Shown here piece by piece: positions 36,501 through 44,539 of a DNA stretch of 64,000 nucleotides. The DNA is taken from NCBI GenBank assembly GCA_030674185.1, contig CM060315.1:88854915-88918914 (forward strand), in the 5' to 3' direction. The stretch's first letter is position 1. Each line of letters starts with the position of its first letter. The notes below the pieces were generated by a model. It ran no database searches. It was not told the DNA's origin and saw nothing but the letters and a program-made list of their open reading frames with translations. The translations under genes were made by a program, and so were the position numbers. This DNA comes from Monoplex corrugatus. Its lineage: Eukaryota; Mollusca; Gastropoda; Littorinimorpha; Ranellidae.

Positions 36501-39500
36501 CTCTTATTTCTTTAGATTCTAGCTCGAGTCTATTGAGTACCGCGCTAGATTTGCAGAATTCGCACAGTGAGAAAGTATGTTTTGATCTAAACGATGTGCT
36601 ATCTCACAAGATCTGTAGCACTTAGCATGGCGGCCACCATTGTAAAGATGGGACTGAGGTTTAAATGTAATAACCACGATAGATTTAGCCCCTATTTTCA
36701 TGTGGCTATTGTAGGACTATTGACAACCATATTCTGCCAAAAGCCAAGATACAAGGCATTGTTGTGCAGAGGAAGAGTATTTTATACTTGACAAGGTTGT
36801 ATTTTTACATACTGACATGATGACTGATGAAACACGTGCTCAGCTAATTGATCTGTTTAGTGTATCCCTTAGCTGATCAGCACCACTGATAATCATGTAT
36901 AGAGTGTTGTTTTGATGACATGGTTTAATAGTAATATGCTATACTATTTTGTTATCATTGTCTCTAGCACTTGATCTAGAATTATAGTATATACTTAATC
37001 ACATAGAGATAATGGGTAATAGACTACTCAAGTGTGTTGTTCTCTCAACACTGCTGACTGCTGTTTGATTAGGTGCTGTTTGTGATGACATAGTTCTCAT
37101 TGTCAAATAGGCCTACTATGCAGACCTGCCAACCAGTACGATTTTGGCGTATTATTTTACGATCATAATTAAATAATACTAAATTACGATCGAGTAAAAA
37201 ATGATACGATGCAAAAAAACAAAAACAAAAAAAACAACGATTATAGGTCTAGTAGTGACTTTGAGCCGAGAGCGCCACTGAGAAGACAATCACGATCGGT
37301 AAACAAGTGGACTATGGGCGCAGCCATGTTTGTTATTATAAATGAGAATCTCGTCAAACGAGAGTCTTGTACTGGGTCAAACGAAAGTCTCGTACCGACT
37401 GTGAGACTTCCGTTTTTGCAAAAAGAAAATGGCGACACGAGGTAGACCGCGTGGTAGTGGCAAAGGAAAACGTGGTGGTGAAGCTGCTTTGGGCACCGGC
37501 AGTGAAAGTGTACAGAAAAAGGCAAAAAGAGAACAAAAGTTCATCCAGTCGTACTCACAAGAGTACCCATGCATCACTGCATCGAAAGTGGGAAGCACAT
37601 ATGCAAGGTGCAGTGCTTGTGAGTTCGATTTTCTAGTTTCGCATGGCGGGATCGACGATGTAAAAAAGCACGTGACTTCATTGAGGCACATTGCAAAGGC
37701 ATCAGCCTTAAGAAACACCTCTTCTCTTGTTGATTATATTCAAAGAACTGAAGATACTGATCTCCAGCCCATTCGTGCAGAGGCATATTTCACGGCGTTT
37801 TTGGTGGAACACAACGTGCCACTTTCAGCCTCTGACCATGCTGGACAGTTGTTTAAGAAGATGTTTCCTGACAGCAACATAGCAGATACCTACAGTTCTG
37901 CAAGAACAAAAACCACATCCATTGTGAAGGAATGTGCTGAAGATAGTAAGGCTGAACTTGTGCAGTGCATGAAGGGACCCTTTGTGTTAGGTACTGATGG
38001 TAGTCAGGAGGGGGAAGACAAGTTCTTTCCCATTGTTGTGAGAGCTGTGGATCCCCATGGAACTATCAAAACTGAACTGCTCAGTGTCCCCTCATGTGAG
38101 ACGTCAGCCACTGGAGAACACATCTTTCAGTTGTTGGACTCTGAGCTAAGGGCTTACCAGATAGACTGGAGGAACTGCCTGGCATTTGTAACCGACAATG
38201 CCAATGTCATGATTGGGGTCAACAAAGGTGTCATCTCGTTCATCAGAGACAAGCATCCAGAGACCTTCTTGGCCAGATGTGTATGCCATCTCCTTAGTCT
38301 GACTGTGAAGAAAGCCATGAAGGAGTCTAGCAAGTTTGACCTTGATGACACAATGCGTCAACTGGCCTGGTATTTCTCCAAGAGCACTGGCAGACAGCAA
38401 CGCCTGAAGCAGATCCAGAAGGAACTAGGCTTGCCAGAGCACAAGGTTGTTGAGCATGTTCCCACCCGATGGCTCTCTCTTGGGGCTGCCTTGGACAGAG
38501 CAGTTGAGCAGTGGAACGCTTTGGACAAATTCTTCAAGGAAGAATGCAGTGTGAAGACATCACATGCTTCAAGTACATCTAGTTCTGACCCACCTATGAG
38601 GCAAAAACTCGGGGATTTCTTCCGGCGCAAGACCACCAAATTGTATGTCTTGTTCTATGCAACAGTCTTGGAGGTGTTCAACCAAGTCAACAAACTTGAA
38701 CAGACCGACAGCGCCAGAATCCATCTGATCAAGAGAGACATGGAACGACTGTACAGACGCCTGCTTGTCAGTTATCTGAAGCCAGCTGCTCTGAACAATG
38801 GGGCCCTGATGGATGTGGACTTCAAATCCTCATACAACATGAAGCGTGATGAAGACATCTTCATTGGTAGCACCACCCGAGAACACCTGGACTGTGTGGA
38901 AAGTAAGCAGCAGCAGATCTTCATGGAGAATGTGAAGACATTCTACAAGGAGGCATGCAAGTACATGAAAGAGAAGCTGAACCCGGCCGAGGAAACTCTA
39001 TGGAAACATGCAGAGCTTGCGGATGTGAACCTGCAGAAGTCAGTTCAAGCATCTTCTTTGAAATACTTCTTGAAGAAGTTCCCATGCACTCTGCCACCTA
39101 ACACAACCCCTGATGAGCTGGAGGGAGAGTTTCTGGAGTACCAGGCAGCAGAACTTCCACCTGTGGTGTTGAACCAGCCATCAGCAGAACTGCAGTGGAA
39201 GGAGATTGGTGCCATGAAAGATCACAATGGTGCCACTAGACTGAAACATCTGTCCCAGTTCATGCTGTCAATTCTCCTCATCCCTGTGTCCAACTGTGGG
39301 TGTGAGAGAATCTTCAGTCAAGTGCGAAGAAACAAGACTGACTTTCGGGGATCCATAGGGGCAAAGACATTGGATGCTCTCATGGTTCTGAAGTCCAAGA
39401 AAGGGGGCCCATGCTACAAAGCAGTGTTCTCTGATGAGCTCTTGAAAAAGTGCAAGTCAGCTACCAAAAGGCAGCACACTGAGCACAGTGCAACAAGCTC

Positions 39501-42500
39501 TACCGACACAACTCAGTAACTTTCAAAGTGTGCCTTGTTGGCTTCAAATTGTCATTTTGACAATGCAGTTTGTAGCGAAGCAGACATTAGAATTTATGTT
39601 TTTTGAGTGAATCATATGTGATTGTGCCTCAGTGGAGACAGACACTGGAACTCATAGTGATCAATATATGTGGAAAACAGACACTTGAACTCAGAATTTG
39701 TGATGCATGTGAAAAAAGACATTAGAAGTGATACATGTGAAAATATGTGTTCCTGGAGCCACAAATGACGAGACGAATCTACTTTATAATGAGGTACGGT
39801 ATATAATTCTTTGTATACTTGGAATACTACTGTTTTTGAAAAAATACTATAAAAAATTTATAAAGGTACTATTGCAGGCTTAGAGGGGTTGGCAGGTCTG
39901 ACTATGTCATCACCACTGAATATTAACTGTCTGAAAGCTACCAGGATGCAATGCATTATTGTGCACTATTTTATACTTGATAATGTTGTATGTGTGTACA
40001 TGATGGTAGTTGATGAAACATGTGCTCAGCGAATTCATCCAATTGTTGTATCCCTTGTCTGCTCAGCACCACCACTAATCATTATTGAATGTTGCTTGGA
40101 TGACATACCGGGTAGCTTAATTAGTAATATGCTATGCTATTTTGTCATCACTATCTCTAGCACTAGATATAGAATTACACATAACTACATGGATCCGGGA
40201 GCAAATATTTAATGGATGACTCAAGTGTGTTGACTGCTATTCGATAAGGTAGACCCAATGTTTGTGACGACAGTTCACATAGTCAAATACTATGTCTGTC
40301 ATCACTACTGAATATTAACTGTCCAATAGCTGCCCACTCAGATGTTATGTTACAACTAACTCAGCCCATGGCGGCCGAACAGCTTAATATGACTGTGCAT
40401 TATTTTGCCAGTACATTATTGAAAGTCTACTCTATGCTAAGGCTATCGAACAAGCAGTATGGTAGTTTACCCTCAACTTATCAAAGGGTTACTCAATGTT
40501 TTGTCACCAATTATTTGTTCCATGTTTACAAGTGCTAGTGCTTTAGAGTGTAAATATCGACACCACATATTTTGGTATAATGTAGTAGTTCTTTACACAT
40601 CATTTTGTTATCAATTATTTGTTGCATGTTTACAAATGCTAGTGCTTTTGTTTGTAAATGTAGACATCTTCTGTTAGAATGTAATAGTTCACTCTTGTAC
40701 ATTGACATTGTTATTTCACAAAATGTGTACTTTGTCATTGTATTTATGAAACCTATTTTGTGTCTTACAGGCACTGTCTTCTTTGACTGTCTTCTTTCAG
40801 TCTTCTTCTTCTTAGACGTCTTCTTTGTTGTCTTTCTCAATAATAAAGAGTCAAGTAGCAAAACGAGGACTTGTCTTTTGATTGAGAGACTTCCCTTTCT
40901 GCTCTGGATTCAAAGGACCACCACAGCAACCATCACCAAACCCCTTAACCCACTCGCACCATCTCACCTGGCGCTGCGATCAATCATCATCAATCACTTA
41001 CTCCCCTCACCACCTTACCACTCGCCCCATCTCATATAGAACCGATAATGTTATACGGTTGTGAGGCGTGGACAGTCAACAAGCAAAGCCAGAACAAGAT
41101 TTGAGGCAGCCAAGATGTAGTTTCTAAGAAGAACGTTGAGAGTTCCATGGACAGCAAAGAAAACAAACAAAACAGTCTTGATGGAGGTAGACACAAGAAG
41201 ATCATTGATAAGGAAGATTAGGAAAAGACAAGCAACATTTATAGGCCACTTTATGAGGAAAGGGAATTAGAGCACCTGGTCACAACAGAAAAGCTGGAGG
41301 GAAAGAGAGCACCAGGTAGATCCAGGTAAAAATATTGGACGGACATGCAGAGGGGCTGAGGACAGAAAGGGTGGAAGGTGTACTTGCAGCGACAAGGGAT
41401 AGATTCATATGGAGGGCCATGATCGCCAACGCCGTGCGGCAGGACACTTGATGATGATGATGAGTCTGTCCCTTGTAACCCTGTCTTACAGTCTCAGTAC
41501 AGATAATGTACAGGATCCAAATGACCTGAAGACTATCGCTGTACAAAATGACTCACAATGAACAATACCAATGGCAGTAGAAATGTATAAATAACTAAAA
41601 AAAAAAAAACTTTAAAAACGTTAAATTGTCTCATAACCCTGAAGTTGTAGGGCAGTGAGGTGGAAGAGATCTCAAATTTTCTCAGGGCCAGCATTATGAA
41701 GGTGATACCCATTTCTTCTCCTTTGCGGCTTTACCTTTCCCTAAGTTTCAAGAAAGTTTGGTACCCGTTCACTGCTGGGTAGACTGAAAGCCACACACGC
41801 ACATAGTTCCATGCGTGTGACTCCACCTGTGCAGTCTCAGGAAAACAGACTGGAAGGTGAGTGCTCTACCTCTACGCGAATCAAGCACACAAGAATGTTA
41901 TTAAAGTTTCCACCAATATTTGAAGGTAATCACAAACATATTCTGCAACATGTGTAAGAATGTCATCGTCAGTAAGCATGTAACTTGGGAGTAGTTAATC
42001 ATCAGATTCATAACAATGGAAAGTTCAGCTATTCAAAATGCCTTGATACAAATACAACACTCACACTTTCCAATGTTTTGCCCATGTTTGGACTTTTTCT
42101 GTGGAATTATCTGCCCTTTGATCTGAACATTTTTGCCTAGCCTTTCCTGTTCGAAGATCCAACGTAAATCCCATTTTCCCCATGAATCCTTCTGTCCAAA
42201 TCAACTTTTGTATACTGACCCTGCCCCGTCCTGTTTTAGTGCGTTGTTGTAGCATGCTGTACATGAAAGTTATTGAGAGTGTGTGCATGATGTTAATGGG
42301 TTTAAACAGTGAATGTGTGTTACATGTATATTTCATTTAGTTTTGTATTTTAGAATTGTATGTGCACACATCACTGTTAGGAACACTATAAATGTACAGT
42401 AATTATTATCATTATTACATTAGTTTTTCTTAAATCATCTTTATCAGCTTCAGTCTGGTGTCCAAGTTACCCAAGAAAAGTTCGTCCCCAATCCTACCGC

Positions 42501-43110
42501 ACACTGTACATTCTCTGTCTTTTCTGGGAATGTCTGGGTATGTTATTATGCAAAATCCACTAAATGTGTTACAATCCACTGTTATACACACACACACGCA
42601 CACACACACACGCATACACACACAAGCACACACACACACAAACAGGCAGGCATGCACATAATTGTTTAAAAAATCTTCAAAAGGGTGACAAGTTACCTGG
42701 TGGGGCGGGTGGGAAGGTGGAAGATCATTGGGAGTGTAAATATTCCGCACGTTTATCAGCACGGCATCGGCATCGTTGATCTCCTGTTTGTCCACAGTCA
42801 CACGGCATTTCTTCATGGCACAGTTCTGGAACGTCTGATCGCCCGCCCCCCAGGTCTTGGAACCGAAGAACTCAGTCCACAAAAGAATGGTCTTCTGCCC
42901 ATCTGTTCCCTTCAAGCCCTCAGAAACCCCTGCTGTACTTGTGTGAAGACGGGGGAAAGTGGTGATGAAGGGAGTCGGTCTTTTCGGAGGTCCAGCAGGG
43001 AATCTGGCCTTGACTTTGGGAGGGTGGGTGTCGTAGATGATTAAGGAGATGAGGACAACAATGATGATGATGACCACAAGCTGACGTTTGAATTTTCGCA
43101 GTGTCCTCAT
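26755..43110 (-). CDS. Alpha-1,3-fucosyltransferase-like gene, GT10 (split, incomplete)
   Basis: Minus-strand gene of three recognisable coding exons: 43110-42697, 33407-33253 and 27438-26755. They encode about 418 residues when taken together, close to the 350-450 usual for GT10 enzymes. These are type II Golgi membrane proteins that transfer L-fucose from GDP-fucose to N-acetylglucosamine-containing glycans. All junctions are GT-AG and phase 0: donors CAG|GTAACT, AAG|GTAAGA and TCG|GTGAGC, acceptors CAACAG and CTTCAG. Two anomalies exist. Exon 2 has an apparent one-base loss, and no terminal exon with a stop is found, so it probably lies at or beyond the left edge of the window. Introns of about 9.3 and 5.8 kb are filled with mobile elements. 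It may be a functional gene with an assembly error or a recent pseudogene; the enzyme's exact linkage specificity cannot be told. Confidence 0.85.
27460..27608. mobile_element. TTAA-flanked MITE 1 (piggyBac-like termini)
   Basis: Flanked by TTAA on both sides (27456-27459 and 27609-27612). The left end CCCTTTAACTCCTGCACCC and the right end, reverse complemented, CATTTGACTCCCTCATCC form imperfect inverted repeats extending into CTATCTGCCAGC / CTATCCACCAGC. About 150 bp, non-coding, just 5' of fucosyltransferase exon 3 (inside intron 2). Confidence 0.65.
27826..28022. repeat. (AC)n microsatellite
   Basis: A long, interrupted (CA)n tract with CATACA and CACTCACA variants. Open frames here are low-complexity artefacts. 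Confidence 0.95.
28215..28620 (-). pseudogene. CR1/L2-like LINE C-terminal fragment
   Basis: Minus-strand text KHDHLTPPFRELHCLPMKSR, then CHCKIASLVCRYFDGSLTPYI and QVSNITHPAILKAK, followed with a frameshift by LPADLRDLS-like residues. This is the H-I-T-P...L-H-W-L-P C-terminal block of CR1/L2 RTs. It is a short, dead fragment within intron 2. Confidence 0.7.
28847..29030. mobile_element. TTAA-flanked MITE 2, nested palindrome
   Basis: The left end CCCTTTGCCCCCTCACCC with CTATCCACCAGC mirrors the right end GTTGGTGGATAGGGTGTGAG with AATCAAAGGG. The left flank is TTAA (28843-28846); the right flank TTAC is one base off. A second, smaller inverted pair (CCTTTGATTCCTCACCC at 28920 and GGTGAGGGAATCAAGAG at 28972) lies inside, so one copy seems inserted in or duplicated within another. 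Confidence 0.6.
29174..29273. repeat. 50-bp tandem duplication
   Basis: Two copies of GCTTGTTTGCTGTCCATCTG followed by AAATGTTCCAATCATT, differing at two to three bases. Confidence 0.9.
29560..32580 (+). mobile_element. RTE-type LINE copy 3, nearly complete, decayed
   Basis: Readable in order, with stops and frameshifts: IIRIGTWNVQTMLETGKLS (endonuclease start, about 29690), LNEVRWR, CIIIGDLNAKVGEGDD (about 30100-30140), VDYIMIDRRWK, linker PEEIWTDMKNVYTDAAEEKLG (30574), TELVPEPLISEAE, CRKSRDLVNISELLK, IIFTDYSKAFDSI (motif A, about 31480), SKGFRQGCILSPHLFNICIY (motif B), LCYADDTAL (motif C, about 31785), NAKKTKVLYVA, YDCKSWTQ (32160) and a C-terminal end near 32575. It is a more diverged RTE lineage than copies 1, 2 and 4, and lies inside fucosyltransferase intron 2, antisense to the gene. 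Confidence 0.85.
32600..33118 (+). pseudogene. Second RTE C-terminal fragment
   Basis: Repeats the C-terminal layout already present just upstream: VEMAKQKIIQLSHI, MLHGCEAWNAEMQ, LLRVKWTD, RKMRHISHG and GKVEAKRNPGRSTTCI, ending at a stop at about 33117. It is a separate, 5'-truncated copy of a related RTE element, ending 135 bp from fucosyltransferase exon 2. Confidence 0.7.
33253..33407 (-). CDS. Fucosyltransferase exon 2, with a frameshift
   Basis: Begins in phase 0 after CAACAG and reads VWIVHGSEPPYYIDIKEEEF then NNVFNWTSWYRSDA. The family pattern then needs a frame change to continue DIFSPYGHF to the donor AAG|GTAAGA. Length is 155 nt, one short of 52 codons, while both neighbours are phase 0, so a single base is missing near 33300. 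The NWT...YR-x-D and DIFSPYG words are the conserved central block of GT10 enzymes. This could be a base-calling loss in the assembly or a real inactivating mutation. Confidence 0.85.
33470..33620. repeat. Compound (CT)/(TA)/(AC)/(AG) microsatellite
   Basis: Simple-sequence runs of four kinds follow each other, about 65 bp upstream of exon 2 on the gene's strand. No coding role. Confidence 0.9.
33650..35586 (+). mobile_element. RTE-type LINE copy 4, 5' part
   Basis: A probable 5' UTR (33650-33910) leads to TKIATGNVRTLLQKGKLKNV, SFLGLGEVRWKGAG, HTITYSGG, NIIQVYAPTSAS, TTIMGDFNAKVGQDRV (34320-34370) and IDYILIKKRV, then the linker LDDKRNYRLDGRTEEG, EDDRNEEHI, EVRAAMKKMKPGKAPGPD (34975-35025) and KKTGAIECEL. 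At about 35250 the text jumps from LRIIMM straight to AENERDLQNLVNIIEIE, so the palm with motifs A, B and C is deleted. It continues KFKYLGTIISPDSRC and LTNKCLSMN up to 35586, where a 5.4-kb insertion splits it; the rest is at 41034-41460. Confidence 0.87.
35588..35612. other. Terminal hairpin of the inserted element
   Basis: A perfect 9-bp stem: GTAACAGAG (35588-35596) pairs with CTCTGTTAC (35604-35612) around a 7-base loop, one base inside the insertion boundary. Confidence 0.85.
37121..39900 (+). mobile_element. hAT DNA transposon, apparently intact
   Basis: 2,780 bp bounded by perfect 14-bp inverted repeats: CAGACCTGCCAACC at 37121-37134 and its complement at 39887-39900. The terminal CAG is usual for hAT elements. 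Both sides are directly flanked by ACTATG; the related sequence at 40289-40294 has a single ACTATG and looks like the empty site. hAT duplications are normally 8 bp, so two bases may have changed. One uninterrupted transposase frame fills most of the element. It is antisense to the fucosyltransferase gene, inside its intron 1. Confidence 0.92.
37429..39519 (+). CDS. hAT-family transposase, 696 aa, intact
   Basis: A single frame with no stop or frameshift, unlike every other element in the window. Domains in order: a basic N-terminus (RGRPRGSGKGKRGG, residues 4-17); a BED-like zinc finger C61-C64...H81-H87 for DNA binding; an RNase-H-like catalytic core with D190 (LGTDGS) and D256 (VTDNANVM), the hAT-typical C-x-C-H word at 284-287 and W348 (TRWLSL); an insertion domain; and the C-terminal hATC dimerisation region with E626 (NCGCERIFSQVRRNKTDFRG). 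D190, D256 and E626 fit the DDE catalytic triad. It should cut out and re-insert elements bearing the 14-bp ends. The start at 37429 is the first ATG of the frame and lies about 300 bp inside the left end. A domesticated ZNF862-like host gene is the alternative, but the flanking inverted repeats argue for a transposon. Confidence 0.93.
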   Translation: MATRGRPRGSGKGKRGGEAALGTGSESVQKKAKREQKFIQSYSQEYPCITASKVGSTYARCSACEFDFLVSHGGIDDVKKHVTSLRHIAKASALRNTSSLVDYIQRTEDTDLQPIRAEAYFTAFLVEHNVPLSASDHAGQLFKKMFPDSNIADTYSSARTKTTSIVKECAEDSKAELVQCMKGPFVLGTDGSQEGEDKFFPIVVRAVDPHGTIKTELLSVPSCETSATGEHIFQLLDSELRAYQIDWRNCLAFVTDNANVMIGVNKGVISFIRDKHPETFLARCVCHLLSLTVKKAMKESSKFDLDDTMRQLAWYFSKSTGRQQRLKQIQKELGLPEHKVVEHVPTRWLSLGAALDRAVEQWNALDKFFKEECSVKTSHASSTSSSDPPMRQKLGDFFRRKTTKLYVLFYATVLEVFNQVNKLEQTDSARIHLIKRDMERLYRRLLVSYLKPAALNNGALMDVDFKSSYNMKRDEDIFIGSTTREHLDCVESKQQQIFMENVKTFYKEACKYMKEKLNPAEETLWKHAELADVNLQKSVQASSLKYFLKKFPCTLPPNTTPDELEGEFLEYQAAELPPVVLNQPSAELQWKEIGAMKDHNGATRLKHLSQFMLSILLIPVSNCGCERIFSQVRRNKTDFRGSIGAKTLDALMVLKSKKGGPCYKAVFSDELLKKCKSATKRQHTEHSATSSTDTTQ
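40501..40700. repeat. 104-bp duplication
   Basis: TTTTGTCACCAATTATTTGT (40501) and TTTTGTTATCAATTATTTGT (40605) begin two copies that both continue through CATGTTTACAA-TGCTAGTGC to AATGTA-TAGTTC, with about 20 per cent divergence. Confidence 0.8.
41034..41460 (+). mobile_element. RTE-type LINE copy 4, 3' part
   Basis: Resumes exactly where 35586 left off: IEPIMLYGCEAWTVNKQSQNKI, then the FLRRTLRVPWTAKKTNKTVL block, EHLVTTEKLEGKRAPGRSR and a DRFIWRAMIANAVRQDT end, with frameshifts. It closes with GCGGCAGGACACTTGATGATG, the (GAT)n-type 3' end of the family. Confidence 0.87.
41461..42585. other. Unannotated intron 1 sequence
   Basis: AT-rich, with an A12 run near 41600. No supported gene, terminal repeat or RNA was seen. 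Confidence 0.4.
42586..42645. repeat. (AC)n microsatellite near exon 1
   Basis: A short interrupted (CA)n tract about 50 bp beyond the exon 1 donor. Confidence 0.9.
42697..43110 (-). CDS. Fucosyltransferase exon 1: signal anchor and N-terminal stem
   Basis: The start is the ATG at 43110 (MRTLRKFKRQL); the upstream in-frame GTG is not a eukaryotic start. A basic cytosolic tail is followed by a strongly hydrophobic segment, residues about 11-26 (LVVIIIIVVLISLIIY), which is the single signal anchor. A Pro-rich stem follows, then ILLWTEFFG and the N-terminal catalytic-domain text CRVTVDKQEINDADAVLI and HPPHQ. The exon is exactly 138 codons and ends at a good donor (CCAG|GTAACT). A TTTACTCAG acceptor just upstream (exon starting at 43140) suggests a further 5' UTR exon. 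Confidence 0.87.
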
Positions 43111-43307
43111 TTCACATGTGTCTTGCTCCTGTGGGTATCTCTGAGTAAACACAAAGTGTTTAGTTCTGTACAGATTCCATCACATGGCATCATGGTGTAA
43201 ATACATATGAAACTGTGGAGATGCTCTCTTTAGAAACAGAAACTGAAACTGTGTTAAAGATGGCAAAGCCATTCTAACAGTCTCTCTTTTTGTAAAAGAA
43301 CAATAGC

Positions 43308-43308
<1 letters not shown>

Positions 43309-43376
<68 letters not shown>

Positions 43377-43410
43377 CAACAACAACAACAACAACAAACA
43401 ACAACAACAA
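43309..43410. repeat. (AC)n plus (AAC)n microsatellite
   Basis: A pure (CA)n run (43310-43375) continues as (CAA)n to about 43410. Confidence 0.95.
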
Positions 43411-43837
43411 AAGAAAACCCAAAAAAAACCCGGATTTTTAAGGTCACTGTTGACCACTGTAACAATTCTTCTTCTCAAAAAGAATCATTAAAACATTTTT
43501 TTCTGAATGTTGTCATTTTCAAGGTCACTGTGACAATTGTAAGGTATTCTGCTTTGGGTGACCTATTCCACAATCGGACTGGAACATTCCTACAATAATA
43601 AACTTAACTCTAATAAAAACTGAAAAAGTAATGACAAATTTGGTGATTTTTCTATACACATCTCTCAAAAGGGTGAAAAATGTTTCATAGGTGTTCTTGT
43701 AATTTTGTGTTATCACTGGTTATGTGCTCCTTGCAAAATTGTTTGGCCCACATTGATACAATAATGCCTAAGTGCTTACAAGACATTCTTAATGAAATTA
43801 TTTATTTTGTATTTCTCACCCCTAAGGAAGGGAGGGG

Positions 43838-43846
43838 AGGGGGAGG

Positions 43847-43888
<42 letters not shown>

Positions 43889-43905
43889 AAAAGAGAGAGA
43901 GTTGT
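43838..43905. repeat. (GA)n purine tract
   Basis: GGGAGGG followed by (GA)n with AAAGAG interruptions: an entirely purine strand of about 65 bases, a possible triplex-forming tract. Confidence 0.9.
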
Positions 43906-44114
43906 TGGAAGATTAAGAAATCATCTGCTATTTTCTTTCACACTATCCCTTCTCTTAAGAGCTTCAACCCTAAAACAACAAATAGTGACCTCTCTCCATA
44001 AGGGTTGGTCAGTTCTTTTAATACAGCCATGGACTCAAGATCTTTCCATGATGTTGGATCCTCGGATCCATACAGTAATGCAGTACAAACATATATCTCT
44101 CGCTTCTTTCTCTC

Positions 44115-44420
44115 CACTGGCTCCCCACTGAAAAATAGATTGACTATAAACTCGCTGTGCAGTGCTTTAAATCACTGACTACTCTGGCTCCTTCCTATGT
44201 TGCTGTTCTTCTTTTCCTCTATGCTCTATCAGGACAGTTGGGATCCTCATGATACTCATCTTCTCCACGTCCCTTGATTTCATACCAAAACTGCTGGCCA
44301 ATGTTTATTCTCCTTTCAGGCCCCCATGGAACACAGTTTGTCACTCTGCAGTTTTGATATTCTGTCATTATTCAAATCCTTACTGCAAACTATTCTCTTC
44401 ACGTCTTGACACACGAAAAC
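44115..44420 (+). pseudogene. CR1/L2 or Rex1-like LINE C-terminal fragment
   Basis: Plus-strand text across frames: SLHWLPTE, DYKLAVQCFKSLTTLAPSYV, LYALSGQLGSS, then RSFSFQAPMEHSL and SLFKSLLQTILFTS. The order LHWLP, YKL-x-x-CFKSLT-x-LAPSY, R-S-F and FK-x-x-L-x-T-x-LF is that of the CR1-group C-terminus. Confidence 0.65.
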
Positions 44421-44539
44421 AATGGCCCTCAATCCCCAGCGGCTCTGGAACCGCTGCTCAAGGTAGAGGGCAGACAGGGAATGGAGTAGACGGTGCTAAG
44501 AATCTCTGGGTTCGGACAGGCTACTGCCATCGAAAACGG

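Larger units (their letters stand above)
36745..40520. repeat. About 390-bp repeat, three diverged units, split by hAT
   Basis: Unit words such as TTTTATACTTGA, GATGAAACA-GTGCTCAGC, GTATCCCTT, AGTAATATGCTAT and CTCTAGCACT occur in the same order at about 36745-37120 and 39925-40285. TCATCACTACTGAATATTAA occurs at about 39908 and 40300. The hAT element sits at the boundary between the first two units. Confidence 0.75.
35587..41034. mobile_element. 5.4-kb insertion splitting RTE copy 4, LTR-like ends
   Basis: The RTE text stops after GAATGTTATATA (35586) and resumes with ATATAGAACCGATAATG at 41034, giving an ATATA (or TATA) target duplication. The inserted DNA starts TGTAACAGAG and ends CCATCTC(A), so TG...CA ends are possible. 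The first 26 bases form a hairpin (GTAACAGAG...CTCTGTTAC). Without the nested hAT it is about 2.67 kb, has no gag/pol-like frame, contains CCAAT words (about 36235-36258), a roughly 390-bp internal repeat and an AATAAA signal near 40845. A solo LTR fits best; a Helentron-type non-autonomous element is an alternative. Confidence 0.7.

Noticed and set aside
37429..39519. Host gene of the ZNF862/hAT-derived type
   Set aside because: Perfect terminal inverted repeats, a flanking duplication and a paralogous empty site show a mobile element rather than a domesticated gene, although this cannot be fully excluded without orthologues.
43111..43152. Upstream extension of the fucosyltransferase start to 43152
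   Set aside because: It would need a GTG start and crosses a likely splice acceptor (TTTACTCAG); the ATG at 43110 gives a proper signal-anchor N-terminus.
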